Under the pieces are notes generated by a model. It searched no databases. It had not been told where the DNA came from and saw only the letters and a program-made list of their open reading frames with translations. The position numbers and the translations under genes are program-made. A stretch of 64,000 nt of DNA from a virus. Numbering within the stretch: the stretch's first letter is position 1; the number at the start of each line of letters is the position of its first letter. This document shows, one piece after another, positions 15,960 through 24,200 of this stretch. The stretch is taken from the IMG/VR virus record IMGVR_UViG_3300042389_000647, positions 1-64,000 of that record; one strand, written 5' to 3'.

Positions 15960-17708
15960 ATGGCGACTCAAACCCGTTTCGTGGCCAAGAACGGCCTCGA
16001 CAACAACAGCAAGACGATCACGAGCGTGGCCGATCCGGTCAACGCCCAAGACGCGTCCACCAAGAATTTCTCCAGTAACGCCGACAACCTGACTGCAGGC
16101 ACCGTTGCTGCCGCCCGCATGCCCGCCTTTACCGGCGATGCTACTTCTTCCGCTGGTTCCACCGCCCTGACCCTCGCCAACGTGGTCACTGCCGGTACCG
16201 GCATAAAGATCACCTTCAACGCCAAGGGTCTGGTGACTGGCTCCGCGTCTCTTGCTGCTGCGGACATCCCGTCTCTGGACTGGAGTAAGATCACCTCCGG
16301 CAAGCCGACCACACTCTCCGGCTACGGCATCACCGATGCTCAAACTCTGATCGCTGCAGGCACCACCGCTCAGTACTATCGTGGCGACAAGTCGTGGGCA
16401 ACTCTCGACAAAGCTGCTGTCGGTTTGGGTAACGTCGAGAACACCGCCCTCTCCACTTGGGCTGGCTCCTCCAACCTGACCACTGCTGGTAACTTGACTG
16501 CGGCTTCGCTGTCTGTCACCGGCAACCTGACCGTCAATGGTACGACCACGACCGTCAACAGCACGACCGTCACCCTCGACGATCCAGTCATCACCCTCGG
16601 CGGCGACACCGCTCCGACGACTGACGACAACAAAGATCGCGGCGTTGAGTTCCGTTGGCACAACGGCAGTGCTGCAAAGGTAGGCTTCTTCGGCTTCGAC
16701 GACTCCACCGGCAAGCTGACGTTCATCCCGGACGCCACTAACACCAACGAAGTCTTCAGCGGCTCCAAGGGTACCATCGATGCGTACATCGCGTGGTCTG
16801 ATGTCACCAGCAAGCCAACGACTCGTGATGGTTATGGGATCACCGACGTTCCCAAGACTGACGGCACAGGTGCTTCTGGATCGTGGAATATCAGTGTCAC
16901 CGGCACGGCAAGTTCTACGCCGCAGCACACTGTCGTTGACCGCGATCGTACTCTGGCTGCTACTTTGCCGAACTCCTTCGGCCAATCGGTTCGGTTCGAC
17001 TTTGCGAATGCGTCTGCGACTGGCACTGGAGGCAATTACTCCGGCGTGATGACTTTTGCTCCTTACACCGGAACTACCGCATCTACTGGTGACGCTTCGT
17101 ATCAGATTGCGTTCGGCAGTACCGCCGTGAACGGAGGCGGCAATCCGCAGCTCCGTATCCGGAAGGGCATTGACACAACGTGGAACGGTTGGGTTGACGT
17201 ACTGACGAGTGTCAATTACAATAGCTACTCCCCGACTCTGACTGGCACTGGCGCTTCTGGCAGCTGGGGCATCAACGTCACTGGCACTGCCGGTGGTCTA
17301 TCTGGCGGTGATTCCACGTTCTACGGTCTGCTGTACAATACCTCAACTGCCGATCTCAATACTTTCAATGCTCCCGGTATTGTCAGCGCCGAGTACACTG
17401 GCTCCACCAACCGTCCTGTGGCCTCCACGGGTCACATGTTCCAGATTTCTGATGCTGGCGGCACTGACGTCAAAACTCAGTGGTACTTTGAAAGCACTGG
17501 TGTCACTCCCTACGTGCGTCTGCAATGGGGCAATGGGACGTGGAAACCTTGGCAGGCCGTCCTTACCAGCAGCAACTTCTCCACGTATGCGACTCCGGCA
17601 GCACACGCTGGCGACGCCAACATCCACATCACCGCAGCTCAGAACACGTTCCTTGACGCGTTTGTCACAGGCGGCGATGTGATCCTTGACGCAAACGCTA
17701 CGTTCTGA
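15960..17708 (+). CDS. Tail fibre protein
   Basis: A 582-aa fibre related to the preceding one: it shares the GTGIKITFNAKGLVTGS / IPSLDWSKI segment and GYGITD repeats (two copies), plus LSVTGNLTVNGTTTTV. The C-terminal third has two ASGSWNISVTGTA-like repeats and the HAGDANIHITAAQ motif, and ends GGDVILDANATF. A similar end, VVLDANT, closes the structural protein at 34932. It probably forms another shaft/tip of the host-recognition apparatus. The start follows GAGGATAGTGAATC. Confidence 0.85.
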   Translation: MATQTRFVAKNGLDNNSKTITSVADPVNAQDASTKNFSSNADNLTAGTVAAARMPAFTGDATSSAGSTALTLANVVTAGTGIKITFNAKGLVTGSASLAAADIPSLDWSKITSGKPTTLSGYGITDAQTLIAAGTTAQYYRGDKSWATLDKAAVGLGNVENTALSTWAGSSNLTTAGNLTAASLSVTGNLTVNGTTTTVNSTTVTLDDPVITLGGDTAPTTDDNKDRGVEFRWHNGSAAKVGFFGFDDSTGKLTFIPDATNTNEVFSGSKGTIDAYIAWSDVTSKPTTRDGYGITDVPKTDGTGASGSWNISVTGTASSTPQHTVVDRDRTLAATLPNSFGQSVRFDFANASATGTGGNYSGVMTFAPYTGTTASTGDASYQIAFGSTAVNGGGNPQLRIRKGIDTTWNGWVDVLTSVNYNSYSPTLTGTGASGSWGINVTGTAGGLSGGDSTFYGLLYNTSTADLNTFNAPGIVSAEYTGSTNRPVASTGHMFQISDAGGTDVKTQWYFESTGVTPYVRLQWGNGTWKPWQAVLTSSNFSTYATPAAHAGDANIHITAAQNTFLDAFVTGGDVILDANATF

Positions 17709-17734
17709 TGAAGAACCACGCTAGCTTTATCGTG

Positions 17735-17751
17735 TAACAATGGTTTAGTTA
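17735..17751 (+). promoter_or_regulatory. TAAC-AATGGTTTA-GTTA element
   Basis: A TAAC/GTTA-flanked copy of the AATGGTTTAGTTA element, 57 nt before the adhesin-like gene at 17808. It lies 27-43 nt after the previous stop. Confidence 0.45.
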
Positions 17752-17807
17752 GCGTGTCTCTCAACAGTGATTGGCACGAATCCTTTTTCTCATTAAGGAA
17801 GAAACAA

Positions 17808-18956
17808 ATGGCAAGAATCATCATGAAACCCTTGCAGCTCAACGGGCTGAGCGATGCTCAATCCCGTCTGCAAGATGGTGAGATCGGCTTTGACACCCGT
17901 TTCGGTACTTTCTTCGGCAAGTACAACGGAACTGTGGTGAGCTCGGCTGCCGGTCCCTCCAACTGGAAGCCTCTTTCTACTCCGGTACGCGTATATGGCG
18001 CAGAAGTCATCGGAGCTCCTTTTGCGGACTATAACAACGGTCGTAGCAACATCGGCCCGAACGCGGTTGATACGAACCCCGTTGTATGGAGCAACGAGTT
18101 CGGTTGTTACATCCCGGCCTCGTCCATCAATAAGAACCCGTTCAAGGCGTACGGCGCAAAGAACGAGTTCATCTACAAAGAATACTCTCTGCACGAGACC
18201 GTAGTCGGAGCTGCCGGTTTCGCACTCGGATCCGCGTTCGCTCCGGTGAAACGTCGTCGCGACACCAAGACGTCGCTGTCGTTCCAGAACAATGCATCCG
18301 GCACTCCGGTGACCGACTACTATCGTTGCTACTACGACATTCCGATCGAGAATTTCTTCTGCAACGGGCCTAGCCGAGATCTCAATGCAAGTCATACGAC
18401 TGCAAACGCAACCGCATACCTGATCATGACCGGTTCGGTCTGCGGCGGTCCCGACCAGTATTCCCGCACTTTTGCCACGGTTGGGCATGGCGCAAACGGT
18501 AGTCACTCCGGCTACTACAACTACAATCGAATCCTTGCTCCGGACGTCAACGGCGGTCAACCGGACTATCCTGACGGCACCAACACCACGCAGTACAACT
18601 TCACTCAACGCCGCATGTACAACGGTGCGAACACGTACTACTGCGGCGATCCTGAAGTCGGTGACGCTCAGTACACTACCGGCCTGTGCGCGATCCAGGG
18701 TCAAGACTACAGCTCCGGTGGCAATGGAATGTACAGCAGCTACCGCAATGACTTCCCTGATGGCTACCCGGCTGTCGGAACCGACCCGGTTCCGCGGCAG
18801 AATGCAGGGTTCAACTCGTACAAGGCTTCGTGGATCATCCCCATCGGATACATCGGTGGTAGCATGAACACACTGCGTCTCTACAACTGGGGCTTTGCTG
18901 ACCTCATCATCGAAGGCTATGGCATCGCTTACATGTCCAAGCCCCGTCTGGCATAA
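17808..18956 (+). CDS. Adhesin-like tail protein, copy 1
   Basis: A 382-aa protein (MARIIMKPLQLNGLSDAQ...) that aligns along its whole length with the gene at 19345: shared RVYGAEVIGAPF, SSINKNPFKAYGA, DYYRCYYDI.IENFF and LYNWGFADLIIEGYGI. The start at 17808 is chosen by alignment and by AAGGA upstream, not the longer reading from 17754. It is probably a receptor-binding tip protein. A small assembly-chaperone-like gene follows directly. Confidence 0.75.
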   Translation: MARIIMKPLQLNGLSDAQSRLQDGEIGFDTRFGTFFGKYNGTVVSSAAGPSNWKPLSTPVRVYGAEVIGAPFADYNNGRSNIGPNAVDTNPVVWSNEFGCYIPASSINKNPFKAYGAKNEFIYKEYSLHETVVGAAGFALGSAFAPVKRRRDTKTSLSFQNNASGTPVTDYYRCYYDIPIENFFCNGPSRDLNASHTTANATAYLIMTGSVCGGPDQYSRTFATVGHGANGSHSGYYNYNRILAPDVNGGQPDYPDGTNTTQYNFTQRRMYNGANTYYCGDPEVGDAQYTTGLCAIQGQDYSSGGNGMYSSYRNDFPDGYPAVGTDPVPRQNAGFNSYKASWIIPIGYIGGSMNTLRLYNWGFADLIIEGYGIAYMSKPRLA

Positions 18957-18970
18957 GAAGGAGTAAACAA

Positions 18971-19273
18971 ATGTACGTCACTCGTAATGATACCGGCGAA
19001 GAAATCTTCCGTGGCAGTCTGACCGACGCCAAGCGCATCTTCGGCACCGGCTCTACTCTGATGGACCACGTTTCCGACCCGGAAACCGGCGAAGTTCTGC
19101 AAGCTGGCAAGGTAGTCGAAATGTCGGTAGTGTATGAGCTTACCGCCGAAGAACAGCGTGCATACCTCGCCGATACCGACTGGTATATCACCCGTCAGCA
19201 AGAAACTGGTCGCGAAGTCCCGCAAGCCGTTCTCGACAAGCGAGCCGCTGCCCGAGCTTTCCTGAATCAGTGA
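18971..19273 (+). CDS. Tail fibre assembly chaperone-like protein
   Basis: A 100-aa protein ending LADTDWYITRQQETGREVPQAVLDKRAAAR, which matches the conserved C-terminus of Caudovirales tail fibre assembly proteins (DWY..R..E.G...P..v...R...R). These chaperones help fold or trimerise fibre tips and are encoded next to them. A strong AAGGAG site precedes the ATG. It lies between the two adhesin copies. Confidence 0.7.
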   Translation: MYVTRNDTGEEIFRGSLTDAKRIFGTGSTLMDHVSDPETGEVLQAGKVVEMSVVYELTAEEQRAYLADTDWYITRQQETGREVPQAVLDKRAAARAFLNQ

Positions 19274-19288
19274 TAACTCGGTGAGATC

Positions 19289-19318
19289 AGGGTAAGACGG
19301 ATGCCCGTCTTACCCTTC
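19289..19318 (+). terminator. Hairpin terminator
   Basis: AGGGTAAGACGG pairs perfectly with CCGTCTTACCCT over a 4-nt loop, between the chaperone-like gene and adhesin copy 2. Confidence 0.75.
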
Positions 19319-19344
19319 TCGTAGCCGCACCCAAAGGAAATCAA

Positions 19345-20445
19345 ATGTCAAGAATCGCTTTCAAACCTCTTAGAATCGAAGGATCGACGTCTTTTGCAGA
19401 CGGCGAGTTCGGCTTCGAAAGCCGTTTTGGTAATTACGGCATCAAAAAGAACGGTGTCATCTCTGTTAAGGGTCGTGGCCCGTCTACTTGGAAGAACTTG
19501 GATGCGCCGGTTCGCATCTACGGCGCTGAGGTCATTGGCGCTCCCTTTCATGATGACGGTTCCACTGCCAGTTCCACTGCCGGTCTTGCTGCCAACCCGG
19601 TTGCGTATGATCGCACCTTCGGGATGTATATTCCGGCACCTTCCATCAATAAGAATCCGTTCAAGGCATACGGTGCCAATGACGAATTCATCTACAACAA
19701 CTACTCGTCTCATGAGACTGTCGCTGGCGCTGCAGGCACCGGCGTAGGCTCGGCATACGCTCCTGTGAAACGTAATCGAGCCTCCAAGGCGGTGCTTACT
19801 TTCCAGAACACCGATGCCCAGGGTGCCGCGTTCACGGATTACTACCGCTGCTACTATGACATCGGTATCGAGAACTTCTTCACGGATTCTCCATACCGTG
19901 ACATGGACGCATCGTACGCCACCGCGTATTCTACGGCGTACCTCATTCTCACTGGTTCTGTCGTCGGCGGTCCTGCCGGTCAGCGGACTTTTGTGAATGT
20001 GGGTCGCAACTCCAACGGCGCGTACTGGGGTCTCCACAACTACTCTCGCGTCGATACGAACAACGACGGTATCGCCGACACCACGGCTGTGAACTTCGCT
20101 CAACGTTATCTCGCAGGCGTTGGTTATGCCGGATTCCCGGAATCCGGCAGTGCTCAATACACATCCGGTCTGGTCGCAGCAGAGGGCGTTGGATATTCTG
20201 GATCTTCATCGAATCTGCAATACCAGATGTACGAGAACATGTACCTTGACGACGCTAGCCTCGGGAGTGGAGTCGCTCCGATTCCGAGACGCGAAGCTTT
20301 TGTCAACCAGTACAAGGCGTCTTGGCTGGTTCCGGTTTCAAGCGTTGGCGGGAACAACAACACATTCCGCATCTACAACTGGGGCTTTGCTGACCTCATC
20401 ATTGAAGGCTTTGGCATCGTCTACATGAACAAGCCGAATCTGTAA
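19345..20445 (+). CDS. Adhesin-like tail protein, copy 2
   Basis: A 366-aa paralogue of the protein at 17808, strongly conserved at both ends and in the DYYRCYYDIGIENFF region but divergent in the middle surface segments (about residues 200-310), as expected for alternative receptor specificities. The ribosome site is AAAGGAAATC. It has its own upstream and downstream hairpins, so the two copies can be expressed separately. Confidence 0.75.
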   Translation: MSRIAFKPLRIEGSTSFADGEFGFESRFGNYGIKKNGVISVKGRGPSTWKNLDAPVRIYGAEVIGAPFHDDGSTASSTAGLAANPVAYDRTFGMYIPAPSINKNPFKAYGANDEFIYNNYSSHETVAGAAGTGVGSAYAPVKRNRASKAVLTFQNTDAQGAAFTDYYRCYYDIGIENFFTDSPYRDMDASYATAYSTAYLILTGSVVGGPAGQRTFVNVGRNSNGAYWGLHNYSRVDTNNDGIADTTAVNFAQRYLAGVGYAGFPESGSAQYTSGLVAAEGVGYSGSSSNLQYQMYENMYLDDASLGSGVAPIPRREAFVNQYKASWLVPVSSVGGNNNTFRIYNWGFADLIIEGFGIVYMNKPNL

Positions 20446-20450
20446 CAAAA

Positions 20451-20487
20451 TTGAATGGTCTATGGTCCGCCATAGACCATTCAATAC
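20451..20487. terminator. Perfect 15-bp hairpin after adhesin copy 2
   Basis: TTGAATGGTCTATGG and its exact complement with a 4-nt loop (TCCG). There is no U-tract on the plus strand, but A residues precede it. Confidence 0.7.
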
Positions 20488-20560
20488 AGCCTATTCGCTT
20501 CATATGGGAAACTGCTAGAACAAGCAATTAGTAGTCTCCTATCATCCTGGAAGGATTGAA

Positions 20561-22369
20561 ATGTCAACCTCTGTTTTCAATGTTAACGGGAAGCTCTACA
20601 AGGAAGTAATCCAAAATGGAAAACTGACCTTGGTTGAGACTTCCCAGACCGAAGTAGACGCCATTCGGAAGGTTCCACTTTCTACGATGGGTCAACTCGT
20701 TGAAGAAAAAATCTCCGGTTTCGAGAGCCGCGTAGACTCCATCACCGAAGAAGTGACCGCGTCAGTCGCCCCGAAACTTGCAAACCTTTCAGCTCAGAGC
20801 GAAACCGTCGAGCTTCACGACGCAAGCGTGTTCGAGTACGAAGCTGAGAAGTGGCGCTGGATGGGGCAGTCCGGCCTGATCGGCACCCGTCAGTACACTT
20901 ACGGCGGCACCAAGGCATACCATCGTCCATTCGACATTGCGTATGCTCCGATGAACATCCATACCCACGCAGACTTTATGGGTCTGCAGGGCATGGCCGA
21001 GATCGTCTTGTCGATGAACGGGTACTACATCCGCACCCGTCATAACGATTACCGCGATTACCGCCCTCACAGTACGTCTAGTGCGTATCAGGCGACTGAG
21101 CGCCTGCCGCGCCCGAGCCTGCCGCCTTTGTCCGGCGACGCTGCAGCGCAACGGACTACGATGCAGGATTTCTACACCCGTCTGTACAATACCCTCCAAG
21201 AGAACGCCGGTACCAAACTGACTACCGCCGAGAAGCAGCTTGTTCGTTGGGACATGGCCTATGCGGAGTGCTGGTGGGAAGAAATCTCCAACGGCGCAGT
21301 GGACGATCCGGGTAACAATACTCGCCACAAGAATGCGTCGGACGACGTTCGCACCATGATTCGTGACGCACAGTATTACAACTACGGCGGCCACAAGGAC
21401 AATCTGGAGAACACCAGCTACTGGGTGGCAGCAGTCAAAGAGGTCAACAACGACGGCACTCCCTCGTTCGCGATGCTGAAGTTCCGCATCTTGATGATGC
21501 CTGTCGCTACCCTCGCGGACTACACTCCAAGTCAGCTCTTCGACGGTGTGAAAGACTACAGAAGTCTGATGCGCTTCGGGTACTCTGACTTCACCGCCCT
21601 CCAGAACTCCCTCCACGGTCGCTTCCGTGTCAAGGAAACGAGAGACAACTACGGTCTACTCGACACTCTGGTAAACAAGATCCCCGGTCTAGACGGCGGT
21701 GCTGCGAGCATTACCGAGGCATACACTCAGTATGGCTCGACTGAGACTATCTTCAACATGACCAACAGCGCAGTCAACAACGCTGCACGTTACTTCCGTT
21801 ACGCATACATCAATACTGATGCTTCCGGTCGTAATTCCGAACGTCGCGGGTTCAATGACCCGTATTTGTTCGTGGCCATGAACACTCAAGAGAAGTGTAA
21901 GAAGTATGACATTAATGGTCGTTCGTATCGCTTCTCTTACATGATTCCGCTTGAGATGGTGCTTCGTCATCCTCTCGAATCGTGGAACCCCTACAGCATC
22001 CCGGAAGTCACCAGCGTGACCGGCAGCGGTACCGCCGCCGATCCTTTCTCCGGTAACACCGAGAACCTCCATTGGTATCGCACTCCTGCGTCGTTCTTCG
22101 ATGCTCGGCAGATCTCTGACGCTGCGGATACCGTGAAGACTGGTCGCTTCTACAAGGGTGGGGATGGAAACGCCTACGCTACCGCTGCGTCTGGCACGTA
22201 CATCTTCCTTCCGGCCATCAAGAACTCTGCTGGCACCGTCCTTGTTCCCGAAGGCGGGATCCGGATGCGTTGGCCGATTTACCCGTGTTTCCACGAGGGA
22301 TCTTATGCCTTCGGCGAAGTCCAGGCTCTGCGCGACTACATCGCTGCAGGGAAGACCGTGACCGCTTGA
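20561..22369 (+). CDS. Large virion or receptor-binding protein
   Basis: A 602-aa protein with a short coiled-coil-like N-terminal region (ESRVDSITEEVTASVAPKLANL) followed by a large mixed domain rich in aromatic residues (about 100-602). I recognise no family. Its place at the end of the fibre cluster, after its own leader with AACTGCTAGAAC, suggests a tail-tip or adhesin protein. The ribosome site is GGAAGGATTGAA. Confidence 0.65.
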   Translation: MSTSVFNVNGKLYKEVIQNGKLTLVETSQTEVDAIRKVPLSTMGQLVEEKISGFESRVDSITEEVTASVAPKLANLSAQSETVELHDASVFEYEAEKWRWMGQSGLIGTRQYTYGGTKAYHRPFDIAYAPMNIHTHADFMGLQGMAEIVLSMNGYYIRTRHNDYRDYRPHSTSSAYQATERLPRPSLPPLSGDAAAQRTTMQDFYTRLYNTLQENAGTKLTTAEKQLVRWDMAYAECWWEEISNGAVDDPGNNTRHKNASDDVRTMIRDAQYYNYGGHKDNLENTSYWVAAVKEVNNDGTPSFAMLKFRILMMPVATLADYTPSQLFDGVKDYRSLMRFGYSDFTALQNSLHGRFRVKETRDNYGLLDTLVNKIPGLDGGAASITEAYTQYGSTETIFNMTNSAVNNAARYFRYAYINTDASGRNSERRGFNDPYLFVAMNTQEKCKKYDINGRSYRFSYMIPLEMVLRHPLESWNPYSIPEVTSVTGSGTAADPFSGNTENLHWYRTPASFFDARQISDAADTVKTGRFYKGGDGNAYATAASGTYIFLPAIKNSAGTVLVPEGGIRMRWPIYPCFHEGSYAFGEVQALRDYIAAGKTVTA

Positions 22370-22382
22370 TAGGAGTGTTTCC

Positions 22383-22679
22383 ATGAAGTTCATCAATGTG
22401 GTGAAGTTCGTGGAGAAAGTGATCCCCTACGATAAGGCACTGCACTTCATCGTAGGGGACCTTACTTTCGTCCCGATCATTTTTCTGATGAAGCTGTTCC
22501 ACATGAACACCTTCCAGATTACCATCTACGGGCTGGCGATCATCACCGGCCTTGCGGTGGCGAAAGAGGTCTACGACAAGGAGTCCCACAAAGGAACTCC
22601 TGACGCCAACGACATCGTGTACACGCTTCTCGGCGCTATTTCTACGCTCATAGCGTATCTGATAGGAGCCGTAATGTGA
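22383..22679 (+). CDS. Small membrane protein, holin-like region
   Basis: A 98-aa protein with about three hydrophobic segments. The pattern IPYDKALHFIVGDL...GLAVAKEVYDKESHKGTPDANDIVYTLLGAI is that of a small phage membrane protein family (DK.LHF..G...KE.YD...G..D..D). AGGAG precedes the ATG. It heads a three-gene set of membrane proteins and a metallopeptidase-like protein. A lysis role is possible but not shown. Confidence 0.65.
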   Translation: MKFINVVKFVEKVIPYDKALHFIVGDLTFVPIIFLMKLFHMNTFQITIYGLAIITGLAVAKEVYDKESHKGTPDANDIVYTLLGAISTLIAYLIGAVM

Positions 22680-23008
22680 GCAGATACGAACTCAGCGTCC
22701 TACAGCTCCAAGTCAACATGTGGAAGATCGAGACTTGGATGCAAGAAAGAATCTCCCACTGTCAGATGAGTTTCTTCATCATCGGATGCGTACTCTCCTT
22801 CACCTGCCTTTTCATCCTGAAGATGATTGGACTAGGCACGGTGGAGTGTGCTCTTGCTACCCTAGCTGTGGTTGTCGTCATGACGATCCTGGCAGGGGTG
22901 ATGCGTCAGAAGAAATCCGTCATCATCTACATACACGGCGAGTCGATCGTGAGCTTCATCGGAGCGATCCTCTGCGTACTCGCCTTCCTCATGGGAGCGA
23001 TCAAGTGA
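22676..23008 (+). CDS. Membrane protein with three predicted segments
   Basis: A 110-aa protein starting with GTG inside the stop of the previous gene. It has an amphipathic N-terminus (ELSVLQLQVNMWKIETWMQ), then hydrophobic segments at about 30-50, 55-75 and 90-108. Possible holin or membrane anchor. A 4-nt GTGA overlap links it to the next gene. Confidence 0.65.
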   Translation: MSRYELSVLQLQVNMWKIETWMQERISHCQMSFFIIGCVLSFTCLFILKMIGLGTVECALATLAVVVVMTILAGVMRQKKSVIIYIHGESIVSFIGAILCVLAFLMGAIK

Positions 23009-23421
23009 AGAACGTAGAATTCCGGAAGATTTTCGGATTTATCCCAGTCCCAATATTCTGGACTGAAAAGACGCTTAAAGACTGGCAGGGTGGCTACTCT
23101 GTGGGCTTTTTCTGCGTCATCAGACCGAAATACCGGGATCGCGGCGACGAGGGGATCGTGCAGCACGAGCTGACCCACTGCAAGCAGTTCTACAAGCGGT
23201 TCCCGCTTCATGGTCTGCTGTACCGCTTCAACGACACGTACCGGCTGAATGCCGAGTGCGAGGCGTACGCGGTGCAACTGAAGAGCTACCCCGACCGGGC
23301 GGCTAACTTCGGCTGGATGGTGGATGCTATGGCTACGAAGTACAACCTCAAGTTCAGCAGAGACTTCATTGAGATCGAGTTCCGTCGGCATTGCTCCGAC
23401 GTCGGCATCGATGTGGTCTAA
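23005..23421 (+). CDS. HExxH metallopeptidase-like protein
   Basis: A 138-aa protein read from a GTG that overlaps the previous stop (GTGA). It contains GIVQHELTHCKQF (H54, E55, H58), the zinc-binding helix of gluzincin-type peptidases, with a conserved-looking downstream acidic site NAECEAYAVQL (about 85-95) that could supply the third ligand. A longer upstream reading in the same frame is out of phase with the two membrane genes and is rejected. It ends at a strong bidirectional terminator. Confidence 0.7.
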   Translation: MKNVEFRKIFGFIPVPIFWTEKTLKDWQGGYSVGFFCVIRPKYRDRGDEGIVQHELTHCKQFYKRFPLHGLLYRFNDTYRLNAECEAYAVQLKSYPDRAANFGWMVDAMATKYNLKFSRDFIEIEFRRHCSDVGIDVV

Positions 23422-23464
23422 AAAAAAATCACCCTATGGCGCTTTGCCATAGGGTGATTTCTAT
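23421..23464. terminator. Bidirectional hairpin terminator
   Basis: A 15-bp perfect stem (AAATCACCCTATGGC and complement), 5-nt loop, with an A-run before and a T-rich stretch after. It lies at the junction of two converging genes. Confidence 0.9.
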
Positions 23465-23598
23465 TTCTTCTCAATCAGGTCTCGAAGGAGCTTTATCTGC
23501 TCTTCGTTTTTCTTTGTATTTTTCTTGGCGAAGTAGACATGCATCGCTCCCAAGAAGACGAAGAACCCGATGTGGATCCAGAGCGAATACTCCGTCAT
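23461..23598 (-). CDS. Small single-pass membrane protein, 45 aa
   Basis: MTEYSLWIHIGFFVFLGAMH followed by a charged tail (YFAKKNTKKNEEQIKLL...): one transmembrane segment at about 6-24 with a basic/helical cytoplasmic end. AAGGAG lies 6 nt before the ATG, overlapping the stop of the upstream gene, so the two are coupled. Its stop lies in the terminator stem. Function unknown. Confidence 0.7.
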   Translation of the reverse strand: MTEYSLWIHIGFFVFLGAMHVYFAKKNTKKNEEQIKLLRDLIEKK

Positions 23599-23599
23599 G

Positions 23600-24187
23600 T
23601 CAGACTCCTTTCAGTCTTGCCTTGAGCTGAGACTCTAGCTTTCCGGTGACTTCCTGCAGTTTGGCAATTCCGGGCGTATGGTCGAATCGAACCTCGATGC
23701 CGTATCTTGCGGTTTTCGTCTCCCCCGAATCCAGAGTGGCAACCACGTCGAAGTACTTCTTGACGTTGCCGGGGACTGGCGGGTGGTACTCAAACAACCC
23801 CTTCACTGACGGCAGCTCAGTTTCAATCGTCTCCCACGACTTGTACTCTTTGATGGTTCCATCCCACATGTTGACCTTCATCGTGAGCTTGCCGTCAAAG
23901 AATCCGAAGAGATTGGGAGCCGAGACAATTGCGCTGGCAGGTGACCCTTGGAAGATCACCTGCTGCGGGAACTCGTCCGAAAAGACGAATGAGTATCCTA
24001 TGACAGTCGGGAGAGTGGCCCCTCCGGCTGCGGCGTCCGGAGAGTCCGGCGTGGATCCGCCTACAGATCCACCGTCGCTCTCGTCCGGAGTGTAGATTAT
24101 TGATGTCGCGGAAAGAGGTTGGTTCTCAAACTGAGCGACTATGATCCCCTCCGGCAGTGACGCCGGATCGGGGCTCCATGTTCCCAT
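23600..24187 (-). CDS. Unknown 195-aa protein, possibly structural
   Basis: The protein has a flexible glycine/serine/proline segment (about 35-60, DGGSVGGSTPDSPDAAAGG) between a short N-terminal region and a beta-rich domain (FDGKLTMKVNMWDGTIKEY...), with a helical C-terminus (IAKLQEVTGKLESQLKARL). It may be a small virion decoration or adaptor protein; no family is recognised. AAAAGGA precedes the ATG. Confidence 0.6.
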   Translation of the reverse strand: MGTWSPDPASLPEGIIVAQFENQPLSATSIIYTPDESDGGSVGGSTPDSPDAAAGGATLPTVIGYSFVFSDEFPQQVIFQGSPASAIVSAPNLFGFFDGKLTMKVNMWDGTIKEYKSWETIETELPSVKGLFEYHPPVPGNVKKYFDVVATLDSGETKTARYGIEVRFDHTPGIAKLQEVTGKLESQLKARLKGV

Positions 24188-24200
24188 GCGGTTTTCCTTT

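Noticed and set aside
22720-23004. Long N-terminal extension of the HELTH protein
   Set aside because: Overlaps two membrane-protein genes in another frame and has no family similarity; the GTG at 23005 overlaps the previous stop as is usual here.
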